From: Oscillospiraceae bacterium | GTDB lineage: Bacteria; Bacillota; Clostridia; Oscillospirales; CAG-272 | Direction of reading: 5' to 3' | Length of the DNA: 61,704 nucleotides | NCBI GenBank assembly: GCA_015064355.1 | Contig: SVSJ01000013.1 | Span: 1-61,704 of the forward strand | In this document: positions 27,314-36,768 of the stretch, one piece after another | Numbering within the stretch: the stretch's first letter is position 1 | Layout: each line of letters starts with the position of its first letter | Made by a program: the position numbers and the translations under genes | Notes under the pieces: model-generated | Databases searched by the model: none | Told to the model about the DNA's origin: nothing | What the model saw: only the letters and a program-made list of their open reading frames with translations

Positions 27314-28060
27314 ATGAAAACAACTCCGAGAATTATCGCGAATTATATAATTTTCGCTTTTCTTTTTGCGGGTGCCGCCCTGCTTGTGGGAAAAGCTGCT
27401 CTTACCACAGATTTCACGTCACAGAAGGACACCTCCCCCACAATTGCGGAAACGGAGCAGGCACAACTTGTCATTGACCCGGGGCACGGTGGAGAAGACG
27501 GCGGTGCCAACATCGGTGACCTTTTGGAAAAGGATCTGAATCTCGCGGTGGCAAAGAACCTCGATATGATCTGCGCCATATTCGGCTACTCCTCGAAAAT
27601 GACCCGCACGGAAGACACCCTGCTCTACGATCACTTTGGAGATCTCACCGACTACACGGGGCACAAAAAGACCTACGATCTGAAAAATCGCCTGCGGATC
27701 GCGGAAGAATCGGGGGCGGAGTTGTTCGTAGGTATCCACATGAACAAGTTTCCCGAACCTAAATACCGGGGGCTTCAGGTGTACTATTCGGGAAACAACG
27801 GCGACAGTCAGCAGGTTGCTCGGGCGGTACAGTCCTACGCAAAAAAGTATATTGCCCCGGACAATGAACGGGAGATCAAGTCCGCCGGAGATTCGATCTA
27901 CATACTCAATAGGATAGGTATCCCTGCAATTTTAGTGGAATGTGGGTTTATGTCCAATCCCGAGGAATGCACCGCCCTGCAGAATCCGGAATATCGGACC
28001 CGTCTGGCGGCTGTAATATTTGCTTCCTGCGCGGAATATATGACAAGTGGCGAAAAATAA
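27314..28060 (+). CDS. cwlD: N-acetylmuramoyl-L-alanine amidase, CwlD type
   Basis: About 248 residues. A signal anchor lies at residues 8-30, then an Amidase_3 domain with zinc ligands in VIDPGHGGEDGGA, the Glu in LEKDLNL, HMNKFP, and the catalytic Glu in VECGFMSNPEE. CwlD makes muramic-delta-lactam in the spore cortex together with PdaA, so with the SpoVM-like gene it points to endospore formation. Another peptidoglycan amidase role is possible. GGGAGGAT lies before the ATG at 27314; longer upstream frames lack a ribosome site. Confidence 0.85.
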   Translation: MKTTPRIIANYIIFAFLFAGAALLVGKAALTTDFTSQKDTSPTIAETEQAQLVIDPGHGGEDGGANIGDLLEKDLNLAVAKNLDMICAIFGYSSKMTRTEDTLLYDHFGDLTDYTGHKKTYDLKNRLRIAEESGAELFVGIHMNKFPEPKYRGLQVYYSGNNGDSQQVARAVQSYAKKYIAPDNEREIKSAGDSIYILNRIGIPAILVECGFMSNPEECTALQNPEYRTRLAAVIFASCAEYMTSGEK

Positions 28061-28071
28061 AGAAATAAGTC

Positions 28072-28100
28072 TTGCAAGGCGGCGGATTTCGGGTTATAAT
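28072..28100 (+). promoter_or_regulatory. radA promoter
   Basis: TTGCAA (28072-28077), 17-nt spacer, TATAAT (28095-28100). Confidence 0.7.
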
Positions 28101-28134
28101 TAATGTAATAATCTGAAAGATCGAGAGTTACATA

Positions 28135-29529
28135 ATGAAAACATCAAAAACCGTTTACGTTTGCTCCGAGTGCGATTACCAAAGCTCAAAGTGGCTTGGA
28201 AGATGCCCCCAGTGCAACGCGTGGAACACGTTTACCGAAGAGACCTACTCCGCACCCCAGAAATCCGCGTCAGGCTCGAAAAATGCTGTCCGTGCCAGAG
28301 GTGAGCGTGAACACGCGGTGAAGTTTGGCGAATTCGAGCTTCCAAACTACCTGCGCCACAGCACGGGTATTGCAGAATTTGACCGAGTTCTCGGAGGCGG
28401 ACTTGTGGAAGGCTCTGTCATCCTTTTGGCAGGCGAGCCGGGTATCGGTAAATCCACCCTGCTCATGCAGCTTTGCGGCCAGATCGGGGATTCCTGCAAG
28501 GTACTGTACGTTTCCGGTGAGGAATCCAAGGGCCAGCTCAAGATGCGCGCCGACCGCCTTGGAGTTAACGCGGAATACCTGTATGTTCTGACCGAAACGA
28601 ATATCGACGATATTCTCGCTGACTACGACAAGATCAAGCCCGACATTATGATCGTGGACTCCATACAGACTATGTACTCCGATGCGTCAAGCTCCACCAG
28701 CGGCAGCGTCACACAGGTGCGCGAATGCTCCGCTATGCTCATAAACCGTGCGAAAAGTGACGGCGCGTCAGTTATCATCGTCGGTCACGTTAACAAAGAA
28801 GGCGGCATCGCAGGCCCCAAGGTGCTTGAGCATATGGTTGACGCAGTGATCTCCTTCGAGGGTGACCGCCGCCAGCCTCACCGTATCGTCCGCGCAATCA
28901 AAAACCGATTCGGTTCAACAAACGAGATCGGCGTGTTTGAAATGTGCGAGACCGGGCTTGAAGAAGTGGCAAACCCCTCGGCCATGCTCCTCGAAGGACG
29001 GCCTACTGGAGTCAGCGGAAGCTGTGCAGTGTGCATAATGGAAGGAAGTCGCCCGCTGATCGCTGAAATTCAGGCTCTGGTGACACCCACCGTGTTCCCC
29101 TCTCCCCGCCGCACATCAAACGGTATTGACTACAACAGAATGTGCCTCCTTCTGGCGGTGCTTGAAAAGAGGTTGGGCCTTCGCTTCTCCTCTTGCGACG
29201 TATATCTGAACGTTATCGGCGGTCTCCGACTGGACGAGCCTGCGATAGACGCGGCAGCCTGCCTTGCAATGATCTCCTCCATTCGAGACATTCCCGTACC
29301 CGATGATGTGATCGCATTCGGTGAGCTTGGACTGTCGGGAGAATTCCGTTCCGTTGCATCTGTTGAGCAGAGAGTAAACGAGGCTTTCCGCCTTGGATTC
29401 ACAAAGATCGCCCTGCCCAAGCGTTCTATTCCCCGCAACAGCGAAGAGCTTAAGAATAGTGGCGTTGATCTGATTCCCCTCTCCGGAATATACGATGCAC
29501 TGCTCTTACTAAAAGGCAAAGACGAATAA
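28135..29529 (+). CDS. radA: DNA repair protein RadA/Sms
   Basis: 464 residues. An N-terminal C4 zinc finger (CSECDYQSSKWLGRCPQC) is followed by a RecA-like ATPase with Walker A GEPGIGKST and MIVDSIQTM. The RadA-specific KNRFGSTNEIGVFEM comes next, then a C-terminal Lon-protease-like domain from about residue 275. It drives branch migration in recombination and repair. It reads from its own promoter and ends at a strong shared terminator. Confidence 0.97.
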   Translation: MKTSKTVYVCSECDYQSSKWLGRCPQCNAWNTFTEETYSAPQKSASGSKNAVRARGEREHAVKFGEFELPNYLRHSTGIAEFDRVLGGGLVEGSVILLAGEPGIGKSTLLMQLCGQIGDSCKVLYVSGEESKGQLKMRADRLGVNAEYLYVLTETNIDDILADYDKIKPDIMIVDSIQTMYSDASSSTSGSVTQVRECSAMLINRAKSDGASVIIVGHVNKEGGIAGPKVLEHMVDAVISFEGDRRQPHRIVRAIKNRFGSTNEIGVFEMCETGLEEVANPSAMLLEGRPTGVSGSCAVCIMEGSRPLIAEIQALVTPTVFPSPRRTSNGIDYNRMCLLLAVLEKRLGLRFSSCDVYLNVIGGLRLDEPAIDAAACLAMISSIRDIPVPDDVIAFGELGLSGEFRSVASVEQRVNEAFRLGFTKIALPKRSIPRNSEELKNSGVDLIPLSGIYDALLLLKGKDE

Positions 29530-29537
29530 TAAAGTAA

Positions 29538-29570
29538 AAGACGATTGGCAAAAAACCAACCGTCTTTTTT
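29538..29570 (+). terminator. Bidirectional terminator between radA and the ClpP-like gene
   Basis: AAGACG.TTGG (29538-29548) pairs with CCAA.CGTCTT (29556-29566), with T-runs in both directions. Confidence 0.85.
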
Positions 29571-30302
29571 TCACGCTTTTCTGTCCCTGATCATCTGGCG
29601 CAGAGCTTCAATGGCCGTATTCAGTCCACCTACTCCACCGATAAGCCCGATATTCACCGCCTCGTTACCATCGATTATAGATCCCACGTCCGTGGCGATC
29701 TGGTCGGTTCGCATCAAGAGATCGGTGAATTTTTCTTTGGTTACGTTTGAATGTCGGCAGACGAAATCCGTTATCCTGTTCTGCATCCTCTCGAAATAGT
29801 AATAGGTTTGCGGCGCACCAACCACCGTACCGCTGATACGAACGGGGTGGATAGTCATTGTCGCCGACGGCACGATAAACGATCTGGCAGCGGATACAGC
29901 AAGGGGCACGCCGATAGAGTGACTTCCGCCCAGCACCAAGGACACCGTAGGCTTTGACATACTTGCAACCATTTCCGCAATTGCAAGTCCCGCTTCCACG
30001 TCCCCGCCCATAGTGTTCAAAACCATAAGCATGCCGTCGATCTCATCGCTTTCTTCAATTGATACAAGGAGCGGTATGATGTGCTCGTACTTCGTTGCTT
30101 TCTGTCCTTCTCCAAGAAGGTAATGTCCCTCGATCTGCCCGATAATTGTCAGGCAATGTATAGTCTCGTTGTTTGAAGAAGAGATCACGCTGCCGCTTTT
30201 CATAATGTACTCAAGCTTGTCCGTATTCTCACTCTGGTTTGTGTCGTTTTTATTCTCAGCACCCGACTCGTTCTGCATTTGATCTTTTTTATCGTTCATC
30301 AT
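29571..30302 (-). CDS. ClpP-class serine protease (TepA/YmfB-like)
   Basis: About 243 residues. A polar 50-residue N-terminus precedes a ClpP/crotonase fold: LNTMGGDVEAGLAIAEMV, the nucleophile region LGGSHSIGVPLAVSA (Ser in HSIG), and TIHPVRISG with the likely catalytic His. The family includes the translocation-enhancing protease TepA of Bacillus. The ATG at 30302 follows GGGGA at 8 nt; the longer frame upstream has no ribosome site. It is read toward radA and shares its terminator. Confidence 0.85.
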   Translation of the reverse strand: MMNDKKDQMQNESGAENKNDTNQSENTDKLEYIMKSGSVISSSNNETIHCLTIIGQIEGHYLLGEGQKATKYEHIIPLLVSIEESDEIDGMLMVLNTMGGDVEAGLAIAEMVASMSKPTVSLVLGGSHSIGVPLAVSAARSFIVPSATMTIHPVRISGTVVGAPQTYYYFERMQNRITDFVCRHSNVTKEKFTDLLMRTDQIATDVGSIIDGNEAVNIGLIGGVGGLNTAIEALRQMIRDRKA

Positions 30303-30563
30303 TTCACAATCCCCAAAAATATATTTCTCTATATATAGTTCCCATTCTGCCCCGCAGTATTCACAAAACAAGTGAGTTTAGTTTAACACAAAACAATATT
30401 CAAACTTTTTCGACAAATTTTATTCACAGCCTACGGCCGTTTTCCAAGATTCTCTGAACGATTTTCTTTTTGTAAATGGGATTTTCGCAAGATTTCGGTT
30501 TCATATTCTCCCTCAAAAAACGGAATAAAATTCATTTTCAGTGAATATTTTTTCCAAAAGGGG

Positions 30564-30592
30564 TTGATTTTTTTCTTTTGCGGTGATATAAT
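30564..30592 (+). promoter_or_regulatory. Promoter of the amino-acid ABC transporter operon
   Basis: TTGATT (30564-30569), 17-nt spacer, TATAAT (30587-30592). Confidence 0.75.
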
Positions 30593-30635
30593 ATGCAGGC
30601 ACACATAAATAATATACATTTTTTAGGAGCAAATC

Positions 30636-31484
30636 ATGAAAAAGATTATTTCTCTCGCACTCGTAGCACTGATGCTCGCTTGCCTCTTCATTTCTTGCGG
30701 CAAGGCAGCACCTGCAGTTAAAGTAATTGAAATCGACCTTACCGAAGAAGAATACGCTTTCGGTGTTGACAAGACTCAGCCCGAGCTTCTCACAAAGGTT
30801 AACACATTCATCGACGAGATCATGGCAAACGGTAAATTTGACGAGATCTGCAACAACTACTTCGGCGACGGCACACCCAAGGCTGTTGAATCCGCTGCAC
30901 TTGATACAACAAAGGATCAGCTGGTAGTTGCTACAAACGCTGCATTCGAGCCCTTCGAATACACTCTCGACGGTGGTAAGACATACCTCGGCATCGACAT
31001 GGAGATCGCAGGCCTCCTCGCTGATTATCTCGGTCTCGAGCTTGTAATCAGCAACATGGAATTCGAAGCTGTTTGTCTCGCAGTTGGCCAGCAGAAGGCT
31101 GACATTGCTATGGCAGGTCTTACAATCAAGCCCGAGCGTGAAGAACACGTTGCATTCACAAAGTCCTACTACCAGGCATCTCAGAAGCTCATCGTTATGG
31201 CTGACGACACAACATTCGACGCTTGCAAGACAGCGGATGACGTAGTTGCTATCCTGAACGAAAAAGACAAATCCACCAAGATCGGCGTTCAGAACGGTAC
31301 AACCGGTTTCTTCTATGTAACAGGTGACGATGACTGGGGCTTTGACGGCTACGAAGTTGAATGCAAGGGCTACACAAACGGCTCTCTCGCAGTTAACGAC
31401 ATGATCAACGGCAACCTTGACTACGTTATCATCGACGCAGCTCCCGCTGATTGCATCGTAAACGCTTACAACGAAATGAACTGA
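30636..31484 (+). CDS. Amino-acid ABC transporter substrate-binding lipoprotein, apparently circularly permuted
   Basis: 282 residues with a lipoprotein signal (LFISC, Cys 21). Residues 30-80 (IEIDLTEEEYAFGVDKTQ, then LLTKVNTFIDEIMANGKFDEI, then YFGDG) match what normally forms the last 50 residues of family-3 binding proteins. Residues 95-282 follow the usual order from the first strand (LVVATNAAFEPFEY) through the GIDMEIAGLLADYLGLEL and IGVQNGTTG motifs. They stop at VIIDAAPADCIVNAYNEMN, just where the C-terminal segment would begin. Nothing is missing; the order is rotated. It delivers a polar amino acid to the permease downstream. Confidence 0.88.
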   Translation: MKKIISLALVALMLACLFISCGKAAPAVKVIEIDLTEEEYAFGVDKTQPELLTKVNTFIDEIMANGKFDEICNNYFGDGTPKAVESAALDTTKDQLVVATNAAFEPFEYTLDGGKTYLGIDMEIAGLLADYLGLELVISNMEFEAVCLAVGQQKADIAMAGLTIKPEREEHVAFTKSYYQASQKLIVMADDTTFDACKTADDVVAILNEKDKSTKIGVQNGTTGFFYVTGDDDWGFDGYEVECKGYTNGSLAVNDMINGNLDYVIIDAAPADCIVNAYNEMN

Positions 31485-31521
31485 TCCCCCGTGGACACGA
31501 ACATAAACAAATACGACTAAA

Positions 31522-31565
31522 AAACAAGCTGCTTCCTCATTTTCGGGGGAGCGGCGTGTTTTCTT
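31522..31565 (+). terminator. Intercistronic hairpin between binding-protein and permease genes
   Basis: AACAAGCTGCTTCCTC pairs with GGGGGAGCGGCGTGTT with several G-U pairs and one mismatch, then TTTTC. A leaky terminator or mRNA-stabilising stem here would give more binding protein than permease, as is common in such operons. Confidence 0.6.
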
Positions 31566-31581
31566 GAAGGTATAATAATTA

Positions 31582-32292
31582 ATGGGAAGTTTTGAAAAAA
31601 AATTAGCAACGTTTCTGGAAGCCTTTATTGATAACGGCGGCTACGAAGCGGTACTCGACGGTCTGAAAAACACACTGATCATCGCAGTGATCGGTCTTGT
31701 GATCGGTATCGTCATCGGTACGCTTATAGCAACCGTCCGCGTGCTTCCTAAATATAAGACTCTGCCGAGGGTTCTTGACGGAATCTGCTCCTTCTACGTA
31801 GGTCTGTTCCGCGGCACTCCTATGGTAGTTCAGCTCCTGCTCTTCTACTATGTGCTTTTGCCCCTTATGGGGATCCGTATGTCCAGCCTCTCGGTTTCCG
31901 TCCTTGTTTTCGGTCTGAACAGCGGCGCGTACATATCCGAGATCATGCGTAGCGGTATCCAGTCCGTTGACCACGGTCAGATGGAAGCCGGACGCGCAGT
32001 TGGTCTTTCATTTGCAACCACAATGATGAAGATCGTTATCCCTCAGGCAATAAAGAACATTCTCCCCACTCTCGGTAACGAGTTCATCGCGCTTATCAAG
32101 GAAACCTCCGTTGTTTCCTTCGTTGGAGCAAGCGACCTTTACAAGGCGTTTAATATGATCGGTACAAACTCCTACGAGTTCATGGTACCCTACCTTGCGA
32201 TGGCCGTGATTTACATTGCGCTGGTTATGCTCATTACGCTTGGTATCAAACTGATGGAAAGGGGACTTAACAAAAGTGATAGACGTAATTAA
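31582..32292 (+). CDS. Amino-acid ABC transporter permease (HisM/GlnP family)
   Basis: 236 residues with about five membrane helices. The polar amino-acid permease signature is clear: [20 protein letters not shown] with the coupling [10 protein letters not shown] loop, then [23 protein letters not shown]. It forms the membrane pore, probably as a homodimer since only one permease gene is present. Its 3' end overlaps the ATPase gene by 17 nt. Confidence 0.95.
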   Translation: MGSFEKKLATFLEAFIDNGGYEAVLDGLKNTLIIAVIGLVIGIVIGTLIATVRVLPKYKTLPRVLDGICSFYVGLFRGTPMVVQLLLFYYVLLPLMGIRMSSLSVSVLVFGLNSGAYISEIMRSGIQSVDHGQMEAGRAVGLSFATTMMKIVIPQAIKNILPTLGNEFIALIKETSVVSFVGASDLYKAFNMIGTNSYEFMVPYLAMAVIYIALVMLITLGIKLMERGLNKSDRRN

Positions 32293-33103
32293 TCTTCAGA
32301 AAAGCTTTGGCAAAAACGAAGTCCTCAAGGGTATCGACATTAAGATAAACCGCGGCGACATCGTTTGCGTTATCGGCCCCTCCGGTAGCGGCAAGTCCAC
32401 ATTCCTCCGCTGTCTCAACTGTATGGAAGACCCCACCGGCGGTCAGATCATCTTCGGCGGAGTTGACATCGCAGATATGAGCGTTGACATCAACATTCAC
32501 CGCCGCAAAATGGGAATGGTGTTCCAGCAGTTCAATCTGTTCAATAACAAGACAGTTATCGAGAACATTATGTTAGCACCCGTGCATGTTGGCAAGGAAG
32601 ACTTGCGCAAGGCAAAGAGAAGCAATGCATGGATATCATTCACAAACCTCTTCAGAGGAAAAAACAAAAAGCCCCTGACAGAGATCACCACAACAAAGAA
32701 GCAGATCATCTCTGAAGCAAGAGAAAATGCAATGCAGCTTTTGCGCAGAATCGGACTTGAGGAAAAGGCTGATGTTTATCCATCTACCCTCTCCGGCGGT
32801 CAAAAGCAGAGAGTTGCCATTGTTCGTGCACTTGCAATGAACCCCGACGTGATCCTCTTTGACGAGCCCACCTCCGCCCTTGACCCTGAAATGGTAGGAG
32901 AAGTTCTCGACCTTATGAGATCTGTTGCGGAGGAAGGTCTCACAATGGTAATCGTAACTCACGAAATGGGATTCGCACGTGAGGTTGCAAACCGCGTTGT
33001 GTTCATCGACGAAGGCAAGATCCTCGAGGAAAACGCACCTGCGGAATTCTTCGCAAACCCCCAGCACCCCAGATTGAAGGATTTTCTTTCAAAGGTGCTC
33101 TAA
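32276..33103 (+). CDS. Amino-acid ABC transporter ATP-binding protein (GlnQ/HisP family)
   Basis: 275 residues. Walker A is GPSGSGKST, the Q-loop is FQQFNLF, the signature is [17 protein letters not shown], Walker B is [14 protein letters not shown], and the H-loop is VTHEM. It is about 30 residues longer than the usual 240, because of a basic, Lys/Arg-rich insert near residues 108-140 in the helical subdomain between Q-loop and signature. The start is a GTG at 32276 overlapping the permease gene, with AAAGGGGA upstream. Confidence 0.94.
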   Translation: MIDVINLQKSFGKNEVLKGIDIKINRGDIVCVIGPSGSGKSTFLRCLNCMEDPTGGQIIFGGVDIADMSVDINIHRRKMGMVFQQFNLFNNKTVIENIMLAPVHVGKEDLRKAKRSNAWISFTNLFRGKNKKPLTEITTTKKQIISEARENAMQLLRRIGLEEKADVYPSTLSGGQKQRVAIVRALAMNPDVILFDEPTSALDPEMVGEVLDLMRSVAEEGLTMVIVTHEMGFAREVANRVVFIDEGKILEENAPAEFFANPQHPRLKDFLSKVL

Positions 33104-33111
33104 TAAAAATA

Positions 33112-33149
33112 AAACCTGTCATTGGATTCCCCAAGCGGCAGGTTTTTTG
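33112..33149 (+). terminator. Bidirectional terminator between the ABC operon and pepD
   Basis: AACCTG (33113-33118) pairs with CAGGTT (33139-33144), extended by C-G, with T-runs on both strands. Confidence 0.85.
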
Positions 33150-33155
33150 TTTGGT

Positions 33156-34610
33156 TTATTTTTTCAGTCGCTTTAAAGTCTCGCAAACCACATCCCAGAG
33201 GCGTGCGGTGGAGCTGATGTTCAGTCTCTCGCGAGTGGAGTGGACCTCGCACAGATCGGGACCAACGGATACGCAGTCCAGCCCGGGGATCTTCTCGATG
33301 AACAAGCCACACTCAAGACCGCCGTGTGTAGCGGAGATAATTGCTTCCTTGCCGGTCAGATCGCGGTAGGAGGCTGCAATAGCGTCGCGGAGAGGCGAAT
33401 CCTTCCGATATGCCCAGCCCGGGTATCTGCTGCGAACATTTGTAGTGCCGCCCATTTTTGCGATTATTGCTTCAACTCGCTGGATCAGCATTTCCTTTTC
33501 GGAGAGAATTGAGGAGCGGGTTGCAAAGCTGAACTTCAGTTCATTCTCCATAAGTCTGAGAACTCCCATATTAAGGGATGTCTGCACAAGCCCCTTGATG
33601 TCCATGCTCATAGCCTCAACACCGTAGGGCACGATCAGCATTGTGAGAAGCATATTTGCGGTATCCTCGGCGCATACTGCAAGACCTGTGTACTCTGTTT
33701 TGTTAAATGCCAGATTCAGCCCGGGATCAGCAGTGGAATACTCGAACTTGAATATACCGTCGTATTCCTTTGCCATGCCCTCGATCTTCGCGTAATCAGC
33801 AGCCGGGAACGCAACGGTTGCCTCGGCATAAAGGGGGATTACGTTGTCAAGTGTTCCACCGGTCATTTCGCAAAGTCGGAGATCGGTCGCAATGGAGAGA
33901 TTGTAAAGGAATCTGCCCATAAGCTGATTTGCGCTTGCTCTGCCCTTGTCGATATCCACACCGGAGTGGCCGCCCTTGAGTCCGTCTATCACTACCTTGG
34001 CGCAAGCGTAATCTGCAGGGATCGCCACACGTGCCCCGGGAAGTGAGCAGTCAACTCTCGCACCACCTGCACACCCGCAAGTCAGCACGCCGTCTTCCTC
34101 GGAGTCAAGGTTGAGCATCATCCTACCCTGAAGGCAGGACACGTCAAGTCCCATAGCGCCGTCCATACCGGTTTCTTCGTCCACAGTGAATACCGCTTCT
34201 ATTCTGGGATGCTCCAGCTCTGCGGAATCAAGAACCGCCATAATCATCGCAACGGCAATAATGTTGTCGCCGCCGAGAGAGGTACCAATAGCGTGTACCC
34301 AGTCGCCGTCTACTGCAAGGCGGATGCCCTCTTTTGCCATATCAATGTCAGAGTCCGCATCCTTTGCACAAACCATGTCAAGGTGTCCCTGCATAATAAT
34401 GGGGGCGCTGTTTTCGTATCCGGCTGTTGCGGGCTTGATTATGATTATGTTATTAAGGCTGTCCTGGTAATACTCCAGACCGTGCTCTCTGGCAAATTCC
34501 ACGCAAAGATCACTGATCTGCTTGGTGTTTCCCGATCCGTGAGGAACAGAGGAAAGATATTCAAAATATTCAAAAACCTTCTTTGGCTTAAGTTCAGATA
34601 AAACTCCCAT
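33156..34610 (-). CDS. pepD: Aminoacyl-histidine dipeptidase (M20 family)
   Basis: About 484 residues, the normal PepD length. Metal and catalytic residues are seen in MQGHLDMVCAKD, GDNIIAVAMIMAV, VDEETGMDGAMGLD and LNLDSEEDG, with a lid domain in the middle (GLKGGHSGVDIDKGRA). It hydrolyses Xaa-His and other dipeptides in the cytosol. It converges on the amino-acid ABC operon, so uptake and peptide use lie together. The ATG at 34610 follows GGAG; a TTG four codons upstream is part of that ribosome site. Confidence 0.95.
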   Translation of the reverse strand: MGVLSELKPKKVFEYFEYLSSVPHGSGNTKQISDLCVEFAREHGLEYYQDSLNNIIIIKPATAGYENSAPIIMQGHLDMVCAKDADSDIDMAKEGIRLAVDGDWVHAIGTSLGGDNIIAVAMIMAVLDSAELEHPRIEAVFTVDEETGMDGAMGLDVSCLQGRMMLNLDSEEDGVLTCGCAGGARVDCSLPGARVAIPADYACAKVVIDGLKGGHSGVDIDKGRASANQLMGRFLYNLSIATDLRLCEMTGGTLDNVIPLYAEATVAFPAADYAKIEGMAKEYDGIFKFEYSTADPGLNLAFNKTEYTGLAVCAEDTANMLLTMLIVPYGVEAMSMDIKGLVQTSLNMGVLRLMENELKFSFATRSSILSEKEMLIQRVEAIIAKMGGTTNVRSRYPGWAYRKDSPLRDAIAASYRDLTGKEAIISATHGGLECGLFIEKIPGLDCVSVGPDLCEVHSTRERLNISSTARLWDVVCETLKRLKK

Positions 34611-34634
34611 AATTAACTCCAATTATATAAATTT

Positions 34635-36461
34635 TTATTTGCCCAGTAGTCTTGATAATCTGGCAATGATCTCAGCCGCTTCCGCACGGGTGACTTTGGC
34701 GGTGGGATCGAGATCTCCATCGTGGCCGTTAACAAGTCCCCACTCGATGCAGTACTTCACGCTGTCGTATGCCCAGGCTGAAATGCTGTCTCTGTCAGCG
34801 AAAGGAAGCTCTGCCGCTGTTACCGTGTCAATACCTGTGAGTATTACCGCGCAATGAGCCACGATCTTGTACATCTGTTCACGGGTCAACTCACCCATAG
34901 GATCAAATCGACGATTTCCAATGCCGTTGACAATTCCCTCAAGAGCCGCCCAGCTAACATACGGTGAATACCACTGCCCCGGAGGCACGTCATAAAACAC
35001 GTTTTTGTTGTACTCGCTTATATCAACTTCACAAAGCCTGCCGAGAACTGTTACGAACATTGCACGGGTCAGGTTTGATTCCGGCGCAAATTTTGTCTCC
35101 GACACTCCTGTAAAGAGCCCGCGGTTATAAACATAGGCAATGTAAGTATAACGCTCATGGTTCCACGGCACGTCGGTAAAGGGGAGCTTGGAATAGTCGT
35201 CCACGCCATCCGGTTTCTCGGGCAATTCTTTCCCATCATCTGAAAGCTTCACGCGCTTTACATAGCTTTCGTCATTGCCGTTTATATTATATGAAATATA
35301 GCACTTCAGCTCGTCCTTATGCACCATAACCCCCGAGATCTGCTCGTCGAAATCCGCTTCAAACAGCACTCTCTGCTCTCCTGATTCGGGATCAAGGGAC
35401 ACAACATAACGGTCGGTGTTGAAAACAAGCTTGCCGTCGTATGCAGAAAGACCGGAGAACAGGCCTACCCACTTGGTAGTGCGCTTGGAATTTGTGTACC
35501 AGCGATTATTGAAGGTGTATACGGTCTCGCTCTCCCTGCTGTTCCAGTCCACACGAGCGATGGACATAGTCTCCTCATCAATGTAATACCAGCGGCCGCC
35601 CAGATAGGTCAGCTGTGTTTTTCGGCCCTCCCAAGGTGCAAATCCACCGTAGGATTCGTCACACACAAGAGCGGTTGCCCAGCCTGTATGAGCGCCTTCC
35701 TCACGCTCCGAGATCTCGCTGTCGGAGAGGAGGAAATAATCATGCCAAACTCTGCCCGGCTTGTCGCATCCGGGATCATTATATACCAGGTCAACATGGT
35801 ACCACTTGCCGTCGATCTGCACCAAATTCCACGCGTGGTTCATTTCGTTGCTGACGACCATAATACATTCCATACCGAGCTTTTCAAGAACTGCGGAATA
35901 CGCCAGAGCATATGCCTTGCAAACGCCATATTCCCCTGTCATAATGCGATATGCATCGTACACGTTCAATTCGCTGTCGTAGGTGTAAAGGGATTCCATA
36001 TAATCGTGGACAAACAACGCCTTCTCCGCATCGCTCATTTCGGGATCAACGAGGGATGCTATGTAGTCCACCTGCTCCTCGAAATCCCGTTGCGCCTCAC
36101 GAAGCTCCCGACCTTGGTAGTTATAGCTGAAATACAAGCCGGCAACGTACGTTACACCGTTTTTGTCAAAATATCGGTAGGTTATCTTGCTGTTCAAGAA
36201 GAAAAGCTCCGGGGAATAGGCAACAAGGTCGTTGAAGATCGCCACAAGATCCTCTTCTTTCAGCTCGTAGCTGGCAAGGGAAACATAAATATCTCCCTCT
36301 GTGACCGACATATAAAGATGCTCCATCATCTGGTCATATTTCGGGATAATGTCTCTGTAGGCTGTGTATCGGTTACTGTATTCACTCCGCGCCGACACGG
36401 TGACGGAAAGCATGATCAGAGCAAGACAAACAGTGAATAGTATCTTTATAACTTTTCGCAT
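34635..36461 (-). CDS. Secreted transglutaminase-like protein with S-layer homology domains
   Basis: 608 residues. A signal peptide (1-24) leads to a helical region and a transglutaminase-like core near residues 160-240: Cys in YGVCKAYALAYS, His in NEMNHAWNLVQIDGKWYHVD and Asp in LVYNDPG. A beta-propeller-like middle with YYIDEETMSIARV repeats follows. Three SLH repeats fill about 425-608 (FTDVPWNHERYTYIAYVYNRG, FYDVPPGQWYSPYVSWAAL, FADRDSISAWAYDSVKY). SLH domains tether proteins to pyruvylated wall polymers, so it is probably surface-bound. Such transglutaminase folds often cut or cross-link peptides. Confidence 0.9.
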   Translation of the reverse strand: MRKVIKILFTVCLALIMLSVTVSARSEYSNRYTAYRDIIPKYDQMMEHLYMSVTEGDIYVSLASYELKEEDLVAIFNDLVAYSPELFFLNSKITYRYFDKNGVTYVAGLYFSYNYQGRELREAQRDFEEQVDYIASLVDPEMSDAEKALFVHDYMESLYTYDSELNVYDAYRIMTGEYGVCKAYALAYSAVLEKLGMECIMVVSNEMNHAWNLVQIDGKWYHVDLVYNDPGCDKPGRVWHDYFLLSDSEISEREEGAHTGWATALVCDESYGGFAPWEGRKTQLTYLGGRWYYIDEETMSIARVDWNSRESETVYTFNNRWYTNSKRTTKWVGLFSGLSAYDGKLVFNTDRYVVSLDPESGEQRVLFEADFDEQISGVMVHKDELKCYISYNINGNDESYVKRVKLSDDGKELPEKPDGVDDYSKLPFTDVPWNHERYTYIAYVYNRGLFTGVSETKFAPESNLTRAMFVTVLGRLCEVDISEYNKNVFYDVPPGQWYSPYVSWAALEGIVNGIGNRRFDPMGELTREQMYKIVAHCAVILTGIDTVTAAELPFADRDSISAWAYDSVKYCIEWGLVNGHDGDLDPTAKVTRAEAAEIIARLSRLLGK

Positions 36462-36539
36462 TTCCGCCTCCTGTTAAATTAATACTCTCCCACTGTTGCA
36501 CATATGATTACAAAAGTGAGATGCCACATACTACATATA

Positions 36540-36568
36540 ATTCTACCGAATAGTAACGCCCGTGTCAA
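36540..36568 (-). promoter_or_regulatory. Promoter of the transglutaminase/SLH gene
   Basis: Minus strand TTGACA (36568-36563), 17-nt spacer, TAGAAT (36545-36540). Confidence 0.7.
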
Positions 36569-36647
36569 GCGGATAAATGTTACTTTTTATTCCCAGACAA
36601 AATATGGTATATTTTTCCCGTGAATTCAAAAAAATCCAGCGAAGTAT

Positions 36648-36734
36648 TGCAAAGGTGCCGCCTGTTGTGGTATAATATAAGGAAGTTTATCCTATCATTT
36701 ATCATTGACTCGTGAATGGGCAAAAAGTTATAAT
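36648..36734 (+). promoter_or_regulatory. Tandem promoters upstream of the small membrane protein and tilS
   Basis: P1 is TTGCAA (36648-36653) with TATAAT (36671-36676), spacer 17. P2 is TTGACT (36705-36710) with TATAAT (36729-36734), spacer 18. GTTTATCC (36685) and GGATAAAC (near 36757) form an inverted pair around P2. Nothing else is seen in the gap 36462-36768. Confidence 0.65.
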
Positions 36735-36768
36735 AATATTACAGAGTTAATATAAAGGATAAACTAAA

